From SIG622 sp045596605 (lineage in GTDB: Bacteria; Bacillota; Clostridia; Oscillospirales; CAG-382): a stretch of 10,403 bases of DNA. The stretch is taken from the NCBI GenBank assembly GCA_045596605.1, contig JAZOCR010000063.1:1-10403 (forward strand). Direction: 5' to 3'. The stretch's first letter is position 1; each line of letters begins with the position of its first letter. A program made the position numbers and the translations under genes. This document shows positions 1-6,611 of the stretch, one piece after another. The notes under the pieces were generated by a model. The model was not told the origin of the DNA and ran no database searches. It saw only the letters and a program-made list of their open reading frames with translations.

Positions 1-56
1 TTACAGATGAAGAAAAGGCTTACGATATTCACTACGATCTCCAGCTTAAGAGATAA
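1..56 (+). CDS. 3' end of an upstream gene (partial)
   Basis: Reading from base 3, the frame is open to a TAA at 54-56 and gives a charged C-terminal tail, TDEEKAYDIHYDLQLKR. The other two + frames look less like a gene end: one hits a stop at once, and the third passes this stop and runs into AT-rich DNA. The gap of 41 bases to the next gene, with no terminator hairpin in it, suggests that this gene belongs to the same operon. A short charged tail of this kind, with a T-D-E-E start and a terminal K-R, is seen at the ends of some sugar:cation symporters. That identity is only a guess from 17 residues. Confidence 0.6.
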   Translation, partial: TDEEKAYDIHYDLQLKR

Positions 57-83
57 GCTTTTAATAGATTATTGTTATTTTTT

Positions 84-88
84 GGAGG
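84..88 (+). promoter_or_regulatory. Ribosome binding site of the lyase gene
   Basis: GGAGG lies nine bases before the ATG at 98, in an otherwise A/T-rich leader. It fixes the start of the lyase gene and fits strong translation. Confidence 0.8.
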
Positions 89-97
89 ATTTTCAAA

Positions 98-976
98 ATG
101 AAACCCGGATTTGTACCTGCTCTCGGCACACCTCTTGATAAAGATGGTAACCTTGTAGCAGAAGGTCTTAGAAACCACGTTAACCAGATGATTGAAGCTG
201 GTGCTTCAGGACTTCTCTGTATGGGAAGTATGGGCATCGAAGCTTATATTCGAGATGACGTATATCCTGAAGTTGCAAGAGTTTGCGTTGAAGCTGCTGC
301 AGGACGTGTTCCTGTATTTCTTGGAGCAATGGATACATCTATTGCAAGAGTTAAGAAAAGACTCGAGTCTGTTAAGGATCTCGATGTTGCTGGATATGTA
401 TTCCTTTCTTCTTTCTATTCTCCTCTTAACAGAAACCAGATGATGAACTTCTTCAGAGGAATTGCAGCTCTTACTGACAAGAACATTCTTCTTTATGACC
501 TTCCTGTTGTAACACAGGCAAAGATTACATACGATATGGTTCTTGAGCTTATCGAAACAGTTCCTAACTTTGCAGGTATCAAGTCTGCAGATACAGTTAT
601 GTTCCGTAAGCTTAAGCTTAACCCTGATGTTCCCAAGGACTTTATTATGGTTTACTCAGGTCTTGATATGTTTGACATAGCATACAAGTGGGGTATAGAT
701 AAGTGTCTTGACGGTATGCTTTCCTGCACACCTAAGAACACAAAGCTTCTTTTTGAGGCTATGGCTAACGATGATTATACAGCAGCTGCAAAGTATCTTG
801 ACAATATCGTTGCTCTTCGTGACTGCTTCATCGCAAACGATCTTATGCCTGCATTTACTGCATCTATGAACCTTCTCGGTTGCGAAGGTAACTTCCACCA
901 GGATTACAACAATCCTTATACAGAGGAGGCTTTCAATAACGTTAAGGCTGAAATGATAAGAATTGGCGAACTTTAA
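98..976 (+). CDS. DapA/NanA-family Schiff-base lyase, probable nonulosonate (sialic-acid-like) aldolase
   Basis: This 292-residue protein has the normal length for the dihydrodipicolinate synthase/N-acetylneuraminate lyase family of TIM-barrel enzymes. The family splits or joins pyruvate through a lysine Schiff base. Visible motifs are the N-terminal ALGTPLDKDG (8-17), the active-site tyrosine Y133 in YDLP, and the Schiff-base lysine K162 in GIKSAD. The usual GSTGE/GTTGE carboxylate-binding loop is altered to GSMGIEA (43-49): the first hydroxyl residue (S44) is kept, the second is Met and the Glu is Ile. The substrate may therefore differ from Neu5Ac. The YhcH and sialidase-like neighbours favour a sialic-acid-type substrate over lysine synthesis. 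The protein looks cytoplasmic, with no signal peptide. Codon use is strongly biased (AAC for 16 of 19 Asn), which suggests high expression. A 2-keto-3-deoxy-sugar acid aldolase is the main alternative. Confidence 0.88.
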   Translation: MKPGFVPALGTPLDKDGNLVAEGLRNHVNQMIEAGASGLLCMGSMGIEAYIRDDVYPEVARVCVEAAAGRVPVFLGAMDTSIARVKKRLESVKDLDVAGYVFLSSFYSPLNRNQMMNFFRGIAALTDKNILLYDLPVVTQAKITYDMVLELIETVPNFAGIKSADTVMFRKLKLNPDVPKDFIMVYSGLDMFDIAYKWGIDKCLDGMLSCTPKNTKLLFEAMANDDYTAAAKYLDNIVALRDCFIANDLMPAFTASMNLLGCEGNFHQDYNNPYTEEAFNNVKAEMIRIGEL

Positions 977-985
977 TATAACAAG

Positions 986-1016
986 AATAATCGGCAGTTT
1001 AACGCTGCCGATTATT
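986..1016 (+). terminator. Perfect 12-bp intercistronic hairpin (leaky terminator or mRNA 3'-end stabiliser)
   Basis: AATAATCGGCAG (986-997) is followed by a 7-base loop and its exact reverse complement (1005-1016). It begins ten bases after the lyase stop codon and ends 17 bases before the next ATG. No run of T follows on the + strand (the next bases are TGAAATGAGG), so it is not a classic intrinsic terminator. An upstream-message stabiliser or a partial terminator, leaving more lyase than downstream transcript, fits best. Confidence 0.75.
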
Positions 1017-1033
1017 TGAAATGAGGTATTTTT

Positions 1034-1492
1034 ATGATTCTTGATAAAATTGAAAATATTGGTCTTTATAGTGCGATAAACGAAAAAATTGTAAAGGTAA
1101 TTGAGGCTGCAAAAAAGTATAACGCAGATAATTTTCCTACAGGTCAGGAATTTATTGATGGCGATGCGCTTTATCTCAATTTTGCAAATTATGACACTAA
1201 TCACCGTGAAGGTGCGCTTACCGAGTCTCATAGAAAGTATATTGACGTTATGGTTATGATTAGCGGAAGTGAAACAGTATATGTCAAGCCTACTGGCAAG
1301 CTTAAAAATGTAACAAAGGAATATGATGCTGAAATTGAAGCGCTTCTTGCCGATACTGACGATGATACTACAGCAGTTCGACTTGATGAAGGCTCGTTCC
1401 TCGTGCTTTTCCCTCAGGATGCTCATGCTCCCGGATGTATCGCAGATGTAAAGTGTAATGTTAAGAAAATAATAGGAAAGGTTCTTATCTAA
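1034..1492 (+). CDS. YhcH/YjgK/YiaL-family protein (possible sialic acid anomerase)
   Basis: This is a 152-residue single-domain protein of the YhcH/YjgK/YiaL (DUF386) cupin-like family, at the usual length. Family hallmarks are ESHRKYIDV (64-72), a conserved glutamate in GSE (E80), FPQDAHAPG (126-134) and the C-terminal KKIIGKV strand. The His and Glu residues of these motifs are the expected metal ligands. YhcH in the E. coli nan operon has been reported as an N-acetylneuraminate anomerase (NanQ), supplying the sugar form used by the lyase. YiaL and YjgK relatives sit in other sugar operons, so the exact substrate is open. GAGG at 1023-1026 supports the ATG. Asn codons are mostly AAT (7 of 9), unlike the preceding lyase gene. 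The sialidase-like gene starts nine bases downstream. Confidence 0.87.
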   Translation: MILDKIENIGLYSAINEKIVKVIEAAKKYNADNFPTGQEFIDGDALYLNFANYDTNHREGALTESHRKYIDVMVMISGSETVYVKPTGKLKNVTKEYDAEIEALLADTDDDTTAVRLDEGSFLVLFPQDAHAPGCIADVKCNVKKIIGKVLI

Positions 1493-1501
1493 GGTGCAGT
1501 T

Positions 1502-2602
1502 ATGAAAAAGATTTTTTCTACCTACATATACTCAAATCCTCTTCCTCAGCTTAGAGCGAGAAATGCAGCATTCCCCGGAGCCTGCGTTCTTCCTGACGGA
1601 AAAATCCTTGTTTCTTATCAGATAGGTGAAGCATTTGAAAGCGTTGACGGTACTATATATACTTCAATAAGTGAAGATGGCGGCAAGACATGGTCTGCTC
1701 CTTCTCTTGCGTATGATAAGGCTTCTGAAGACGTGCCGATTACTGACAATGGAAAGCCCTGTACTTTACCTGACGGTAGAGTTGTGCTTCTTGGTTATCA
1801 ATTCCCGAGACCTAATCCTGAGTATCCTCTTGGAAACCCCGAAACCGGTGGACTTCTCTCCGATGATATTTTCTATTCGATTTCCGATGATAACGGTAAA
1901 ACATGGTCTGAAAAGAAAATAGTTGACTGCTCATGGCATAACAGTGTTGAAGCTTCAGCTCCGCTTTCAGTTCTTGCTGATGGAAGCTGGGCTACGCCCA
2001 TTACAGGATTTCCCAGATGGGACGGAAGCTCTGCAGGCAGAAACTGCGGAAGAGTTCTCCGCAGCTTTGATGAAGGAAAAACCTGGAGTGATGATGTTGT
2101 TTGCACAGAGTTCCCCGGTGATGCAGTAACCTGCTACGAACAGCGTATGTGTCAGCTTGACGATGGTACAATTGTTGTTATTTCCTGGAATGAAAATACA
2201 CAGACCGGAGAGAGAATGAACAACCACGTTACAATTTCTACCGATAACGGCAAGACATTCAGTGCTCCTGTTGATACAGGTATCAAAGGTCAGGCATCAT
2301 CTATTCTCGCTCTTGGCGGAAATAAGGTGCTTACAGTTCACGCTATAAGACGTGACACGGATAAGCCCGGTATATACTTCTGCGTAGCGGAAATAAAGGA
2401 TGGTAAATTTATTCAGGAAAGCTTTGAATGTGTATGGCAGCCCAATCTTCCCGTTGTAAAGAGCGAATATATGGCAGAAATCTTTGCATTTATGAAGTTT
2501 GGTCAACCAAGTGCAATAAAGCTTCCCGATGGCGCAATTCTCATGGTTCACTGGGTATGTGAAGACGGTGTATATAAGACTGTTGCTACCCGTTTTGAAT
2601 AA
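1502..2602 (+). CDS. Sialidase-like Asp-box (BNR) beta-propeller, apparently cytoplasmic
   Basis: The 366-residue protein carries four Asp boxes of the form S-x-D-x-G-x-[TS]-[WF]: 57-64 (SEDGGKTW), 128-135 (SDDNGKTW), 188-195 (SFDEGKTW) and 246-253 (STDNGKTF). Together with LPDG turns at 89-92 and 341-344 they indicate a six-bladed sialidase-type propeller, close to the minimal sialidase size. The N-terminus (MKKIFSTYIYSNPLPQLRAR) has no hydrophobic signal-peptide core, and no transmembrane segment or carbohydrate-binding domain is visible. The enzyme should therefore act inside the cell on imported oligosaccharide or a glycoside. I find no clear FRIP motif and cannot place the arginine triad with confidence. 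A tyrosine-glutamate pair at YEQR (212-215) is a candidate for the nucleophile pair but is unproven. A lyase or other hydrolase with a propeller fold remains possible. The weak AAGGTG ribosome site overlaps the previous stop codon. Confidence 0.8.
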   Translation: MKKIFSTYIYSNPLPQLRARNAAFPGACVLPDGKILVSYQIGEAFESVDGTIYTSISEDGGKTWSAPSLAYDKASEDVPITDNGKPCTLPDGRVVLLGYQFPRPNPEYPLGNPETGGLLSDDIFYSISDDNGKTWSEKKIVDCSWHNSVEASAPLSVLADGSWATPITGFPRWDGSSAGRNCGRVLRSFDEGKTWSDDVVCTEFPGDAVTCYEQRMCQLDDGTIVVISWNENTQTGERMNNHVTISTDNGKTFSAPVDTGIKGQASSILALGGNKVLTVHAIRRDTDKPGIYFCVAEIKDGKFIQESFECVWQPNLPVVKSEYMAEIFAFMKFGQPSAIKLPDGAILMVHWVCEDGVYKTVATRFE

Positions 2603-2630
2603 TTAATGATTTTTAAACTTTAATATTTAG

Positions 2631-2638
2631 AAAGAGGA
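2631..2638 (+). promoter_or_regulatory. Ribosome binding site supporting a GTG start
   Basis: AAAGAGGA lies seven bases before the GTG at 2646. It decides for this start: the GTG opens directly into the conserved kinase N-terminus (AIYLSIDLGTT), and no in-frame ATG precedes that motif. Confidence 0.75.
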
Positions 2639-2645
2639 TAAAATA

Positions 2646-4100
2646 GTGGCTATCTATTTATCAATTGATTTGGGAACGACCGGTTGTCGAAGCCTCTTGT
2701 TTGATGAAAATCTTAAGGAGTTGGCTGTAGCCTATGAGGAATATGGTCTTATAACTCCGAAAGAAAAGTGGACTGAGCAGGATGCTGAGCTATGGTGGGA
2801 ATTAACATTGCGCACTGCAGAGAATGCGATGTTAAAAGCTGGAGTATCCGGAAAGGAAATTAGAAGTATTTCTATCAGCTCTCAGGGAATAACTGTGGTG
2901 CCCGTTGATAAGAATCTCGTTCCTCTTTGCAATGCTCTTAGCTGGCTTGATGTAAGAGCAGAAGAAGAAACAGAGCAAATCCGTAATGATTTTGGCGACG
3001 AGAAGATCTTTACTCTTACCGGAAAGCCAATTTCTGCGGCATATACCTTGCCCAAGATCCTTTGGTTGAAAAAACATGAACCGGAAATTTATTCGTCGGC
3101 ATGGAAATTTTTTATGCCAATGGACTTTCTTATAGCAAGACTTTGCGGCAAATGTGTGACAGATCACAGTATGGCATCAGGAACCCTGATGTATGATATA
3201 AAAAATCTTTGTTGGAGCAAAGAAATTCTGGATTACTACGATATTGATGAGAATAAGCTGCCGGAGCTTTCATTCGGCGGAGAATTCGCCGGTACTGTTC
3301 TTCCCGAAGTGGCAGCAAGACTCGGTCTTGATGGGAACTGCGTTGTTGCAGTGGGTGCTCAGGATCAGAAATGTGCTGCCTTTGGTGCAGGTCTTTGTGA
3401 CGGTGTTATGACTATATCACTTGGAACTGCGGCTGCAATTACTAAACGTTGGAATGAAGCAAAAACTGAAATTAACAACGGTGTCGGCTGGTGTGGTTAC
3501 ATTGAGAAAAATGCTTTCGTAACCGAAGGTGTTATCGGAACTGCGGGAACATGTCTCAGATGGGTACGTGATATGTTCTTTAAAGATGATAGCTACAGTG
3601 TTATTGACCTTGAAGCGGAAAAAGCACGTGAGCGTGGAAGCTCCCTTATATTCCATCCATATATGGCAGGTCCCTCCTCACCGGACAATTATCCTGAAAG
3701 CACAGGTACTTTTTACGGTGTTAACCTTGCTACTGTAAGAGGAGATTTTGCCCTTGCTGTAATGGAAGGTATTGCATTCCAGATTCGTGTTCTGCTCGAG
3801 GCTATGGAAGCATACGGTAACGTACATACGCTCATTCTTTTTGGTGGCGGTGCAAATAGTAAGCTTTGGTCACAAATTATTGCCGATGCTACAGGAATGC
3901 GTATTGTTGTTCCGGAAACACCAGAGGCTGCAGGTGCAGGTGCTGCTATGCTGGCTGCTATCGCTGCCGGTGATAAGCTGCCTTCGCTGAAGGCTAAAAA
4001 GGTTTATGATCCTTCGTCCTTGAAGGATACATATAATGAAAAATATAACAAATTCAGGGGAATAGAAAAAAGACTATGGGCTAAGGAGTGCAGTAAATGA
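2646..4100 (+). CDS. FGGY-family carbohydrate kinase (xylulokinase-like)
   Basis: This ATP-dependent sugar kinase of 484 residues has the full two-domain FGGY layout. Domain I opens with the phosphate-1 motif IDLGTTGCRS (7-16) and has a substrate-site WLDVRA (100-105). The catalytic-base aspartate is D240 in GAQDQK. Domain II has phosphate-2 SLGTAAAIT (258-266), the adenosine loop FGGGANSKLWSQI (399-411) and PETPEAAGAGAAM (423-435). All key residues look intact. FGGY kinases usually phosphorylate ketoses, polyols or open-chain sugars. Here it sits where a sialic-acid locus would normally have a ROK-type ManNAc or GlcNAc kinase, so it may phosphorylate an unusual sugar made by this pathway. 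The last four bases overlap the next gene (ATGA), implying translational coupling. GTG is the start codon. Codon use includes more TTG and AAT than the lyase. The substrate is unknown. Confidence 0.9.
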   Translation: MAIYLSIDLGTTGCRSLLFDENLKELAVAYEEYGLITPKEKWTEQDAELWWELTLRTAENAMLKAGVSGKEIRSISISSQGITVVPVDKNLVPLCNALSWLDVRAEEETEQIRNDFGDEKIFTLTGKPISAAYTLPKILWLKKHEPEIYSSAWKFFMPMDFLIARLCGKCVTDHSMASGTLMYDIKNLCWSKEILDYYDIDENKLPELSFGGEFAGTVLPEVAARLGLDGNCVVAVGAQDQKCAAFGAGLCDGVMTISLGTAAAITKRWNEAKTEINNGVGWCGYIEKNAFVTEGVIGTAGTCLRWVRDMFFKDDSYSVIDLEAEKARERGSSLIFHPYMAGPSSPDNYPESTGTFYGVNLATVRGDFALAVMEGIAFQIRVLLEAMEAYGNVHTLILFGGGANSKLWSQIIADATGMRIVVPETPEAAGAGAAMLAAIAAGDKLPSLKAKKVYDPSSLKDTYNEKYNKFRGIEKRLWAKECSK

Positions 4101-5245
4101 TAGCTATAAAAAATGCAAACATCGTGCTTGAAGACAGTATTATAAATGACGGAGTACTGTTAATTGATGGCAACAAAATATCATCATTTGGAAAATCAAA
4201 TGACGTTGTTGTACCTGCTGATGCGGAAATATTTGATGCGAAAGGCCTCTTTGTTGGCCCCGGCTTTGTTGATATTCACGTTCACGGCGGTAATGGACAT
4301 CTTTTTGAAAACGAGCCGCTCGAAGCAGCAAAGCATTTCCTTTTCCACGGAGAAACAACTATTCTTCCGACATTGTATTACGATTTGAATAAGGAAGATT
4401 TTTATCAGGCAATTTTGAAAGTTCAGGATGCAATGAAATCTGAGCCTGAAGGCAGAGCACTCGCAGGATTTTATATGGAAGGTCCATATATGAATCCTAA
4501 GTATGGTGCTTCACCCGAAAAGAACAAATGGAAGGGTGAAATCAAGGCAGAAGACTATACAAAAATAGTCGAAGCGGCAGGTACAGATGCAAAGGTGTGG
4601 GCAGTTGCTCCCGAAAGAGAAGGACTCGAGCCTTTTCTTCAGAAGGTAAAGGCAGTAAATCCTGATGCGGTAATTGCAGTTGGACACAGTGAAGCTACTC
4701 CCGCTGAGGTTTCTGCACTTAAGAAATACGGCATAAGTCTTCAGACACACTGTATGAATGCAACCGGACGTCCTGACTGCAGTCCCGGAACCCGTAGCTG
4801 CGGACCTGACGAGGCTTGCTTTATGGATGACGATATGTATGCTGAGCTCATATGCGATTCCCAGGGAATTCACGTTCCGGCAGATATGATCCGTTTAGTA
4901 CTCAGGGTGAAAGGTTTAGACAAGGTTGTTCTTATTTCTGACAGCTTTGTAAGCGATGAGCCCGTTCCCGAGGAATTTGCTCATATTACAGATTTGCAAT
5001 TTGATGCAAACGGGGGACTTTCAGGCAGTAAGCTTACCCTTGACAGTGCTTGCAGAAACATTATTTCCCACATCGGTTGCAGTATTAATGATGCGTTTAT
5101 TATGGCAGCACGAAATCCTGCCCGTGCAATAGGAATGGATAAGGAAATCGGTACTATTGAAGCAGGCAAGAAAGCAAATCTCGTTATCATTGACGAGAGT
5201 TTTAATGTTAAAAAGGTAATTTTGGAAGGCATCTTCTATAAATAA
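4097..5245 (+). CDS. nagA: N-acetylglucosamine-6-phosphate deacetylase-type amidohydrolase
   Basis: This is a 382-residue amidohydrolase-superfamily TIM barrel matching NagA in length and motif order: FVGPGFVDIHVHG with the HxH pair H61/H63, metal-binding E128 in YMEGPY, H197 in VGHSEA, H218 in THCMNA, H259 in GIHV, and the catalytic aspartate D282 in LISDS. C-terminal NPARAIG (340-346) and GTIEAGKKANLVIID (352-366) are typical of the family. NagA removes acetate from GlcNAc-6-phosphate to give glucosamine-6-phosphate in the cytosol. Retention of HxH resembles the two-metal Gram-positive enzymes. The usual HLFNAM segment reads HCMNAT (218-223), so a related N-acetyl sugar phosphate is possible. 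It overlaps the kinase by four bases, with TAAGGAG at 4082-4088, so kinase and deacetylase are probably made together and may act in sequence. The family is confident; the exact substrate is less so. Confidence 0.88.
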   Translation: MIAIKNANIVLEDSIINDGVLLIDGNKISSFGKSNDVVVPADAEIFDAKGLFVGPGFVDIHVHGGNGHLFENEPLEAAKHFLFHGETTILPTLYYDLNKEDFYQAILKVQDAMKSEPEGRALAGFYMEGPYMNPKYGASPEKNKWKGEIKAEDYTKIVEAAGTDAKVWAVAPEREGLEPFLQKVKAVNPDAVIAVGHSEATPAEVSALKKYGISLQTHCMNATGRPDCSPGTRSCGPDEACFMDDDMYAELICDSQGIHVPADMIRLVLRVKGLDKVVLISDSFVSDEPVPEEFAHITDLQFDANGGLSGSKLTLDSACRNIISHIGCSINDAFIMAARNPARAIGMDKEIGTIEAGKKANLVIIDESFNVKKVILEGIFYK

Positions 5246-5263
5246 AAAGAGAGGTATAAATCT

Positions 5264-6598
5264 ATGTTAAAAGCAGGAATGGCACGTGCGGATATTACTC
5301 CGCCACAAGGACTTGAACTTGCGGGTTATCCCCATTATCCGAGAAACAACACCGGTTTCCACGACCCGCTTTACGCCGCTTGTATGTATCTTGAAAACGA
5401 TGGCGTAGAGGTTGCAATGGTAACGCTGGACATTCTTTTCTTCTCAAAGAAGCACGTTATCGAAGCAAGACGTCGCATTGAAGAAAAGTGCGGTGTTCCC
5501 GGAAAAAACGTAATGATCAGCTGTTCACATACACACTCCGGTCCCTGGGCATCAGGAAGACTTGATATTGAAAGCCTTGAAGCAGGAAAAGAACAGCCCC
5601 ACGAGTATGTTGAAGCTCTTATTCAAAATATAGTAAACATTGTTTGCGAAGCTAAGGCTGGTGCTTTTGGTGCATCCTTTGCTTCCGGCGTTGCAGTATG
5701 CGGTGCAGAATCCGGTGTTGGCGGTAACAGAAGACTTCCCGGTGGACCTCACGACCCGCTCGTAAGCGTAATGGCTGTAAAGGATGACAAGAATGTTCTT
5801 CGTGGTGCTATGGTTAACTATACACTTCATCCGACATTTATTCATGAGTGGAGCAACGTTTGTACTGCCGATTATCCGGCATATCTCAAGCTTGAGATCG
5901 AAGAACGTGAACCGAATTGTATTGTAGGATTTGCTCAGGGCTGTTCAGGCAACCAGTCAAGCCGCTACTACAGACAGGGTGAAAGCTACGACGAGGCTGA
6001 GCGTGTAGGAAGAATACTCGGTAAGGCTGCTTATTCAGTTATTGAAAAGGCAGAGTGGAAGACCGAGCTCCCCATTAAGACTGCAAACTCCGAAATTGAA
6101 ATCGAACTTCGTGACTTCGGCACGGAAGAAGAGCTTCGTGCACAGGTTGAACACGATGAAAAGGTTTACAAGGAGCTCTACGCAAAGTACGGCGATTCCA
6201 AGGTTCGTGAGGAATACTACCTCTGGCAGAACGCTAACCTTAAGCTTCTTGGTTCTGAAGACCAGCTCGGTTATATTCTTATGAAGAAGAAGGGTATAAA
6301 AATTGAACTTCTCGAAGATGAAGCTCCGGCTGAAATTCAGATTTTCAATCTTGGTGGAACTTGCGTTATCGGTTTCCCCGGCGAAACCTTCGTTGAATAC
6401 GGACTTTATCTTAAAGCCGCTGCAGGCTTTGCAATGGTAGTTGTAAACGAACTTTCAAACGGCTGTCTGCCCGGATATCTTTACACTCCCGAATCTCTTG
6501 TAACCGGTGGTTATGAAACCGATACGTCTATGCTTGGTGAAAACTTTGGTCGTCATTTAATTGATAAAATACTCGACACAGTCGAGCTTGTAAAATAA
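5264..6598 (+). CDS. Neutral-ceramidase-family N-terminal-domain protein, putative cytosolic zinc amidase
   Basis: The 444-residue protein matches the catalytic domain of neutral/alkaline non-lysosomal ceramidases. It has the opening AGMARADITPP (4-14), SCSHTHSGP (86-94) with candidate zinc ligands H89/H91, NYTLHPT (185-191) with H189, the GCSGNQSSR stretch (226-234), FPGETFVEYG (371-380) with E374, and GGYE (415-418) near the expected tyrosine ligand. Known ceramidases are secreted, longer (about 650 residues or more) and carry a C-terminal immunoglobulin-like domain. This protein has no signal peptide and no such domain. It is therefore probably not a lipid enzyme; an intracellular hydrolase of an N-acyl or other amide bond in the pathway's sugar is my inference. 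It lies 18 bases after nagA and 13 before the NagB-like gene, so a role between deacetylation and deamination is plausible. Family assignment is strong, function open. Confidence 0.83.
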   Translation: MLKAGMARADITPPQGLELAGYPHYPRNNTGFHDPLYAACMYLENDGVEVAMVTLDILFFSKKHVIEARRRIEEKCGVPGKNVMISCSHTHSGPWASGRLDIESLEAGKEQPHEYVEALIQNIVNIVCEAKAGAFGASFASGVAVCGAESGVGGNRRLPGGPHDPLVSVMAVKDDKNVLRGAMVNYTLHPTFIHEWSNVCTADYPAYLKLEIEEREPNCIVGFAQGCSGNQSSRYYRQGESYDEAERVGRILGKAAYSVIEKAEWKTELPIKTANSEIEIELRDFGTEEELRAQVEHDEKVYKELYAKYGDSKVREEYYLWQNANLKLLGSEDQLGYILMKKKGIKIELLEDEAPAEIQIFNLGGTCVIGFPGETFVEYGLYLKAAAGFAMVVVNELSNGCLPGYLYTPESLVTGGYETDTSMLGENFGRHLIDKILDTVELVK

Positions 6599-6611
6599 GG
6601 AGAAAAATATA

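Noticed and set aside
192..443. Second + strand open frame inside the lyase gene
   Set aside because: It is fully inside a gene with clear catalytic residues, has no ribosome site of its own and is a leucine-rich frame shadow.
656..1426. Long open frame on the minus strand
   Set aside because: It runs antisense to the well-supported lyase and YhcH genes, is rich in Ile, Cys and Lys as expected of a reverse-frame shadow, and shows no family motif.
2595..2626. Possible internal promoter before the FGGY kinase (TTGAAT ... TAATAT)
   Set aside because: The spacer is 20 bases and the match is modest in AT-rich DNA, so it is not better than chance.
3266..3292. Short inverted repeat around GGCGGAGAATTCGCC
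   Set aside because: It is a 5-bp stem inside the kinase coding region with no T-run or regulatory context.
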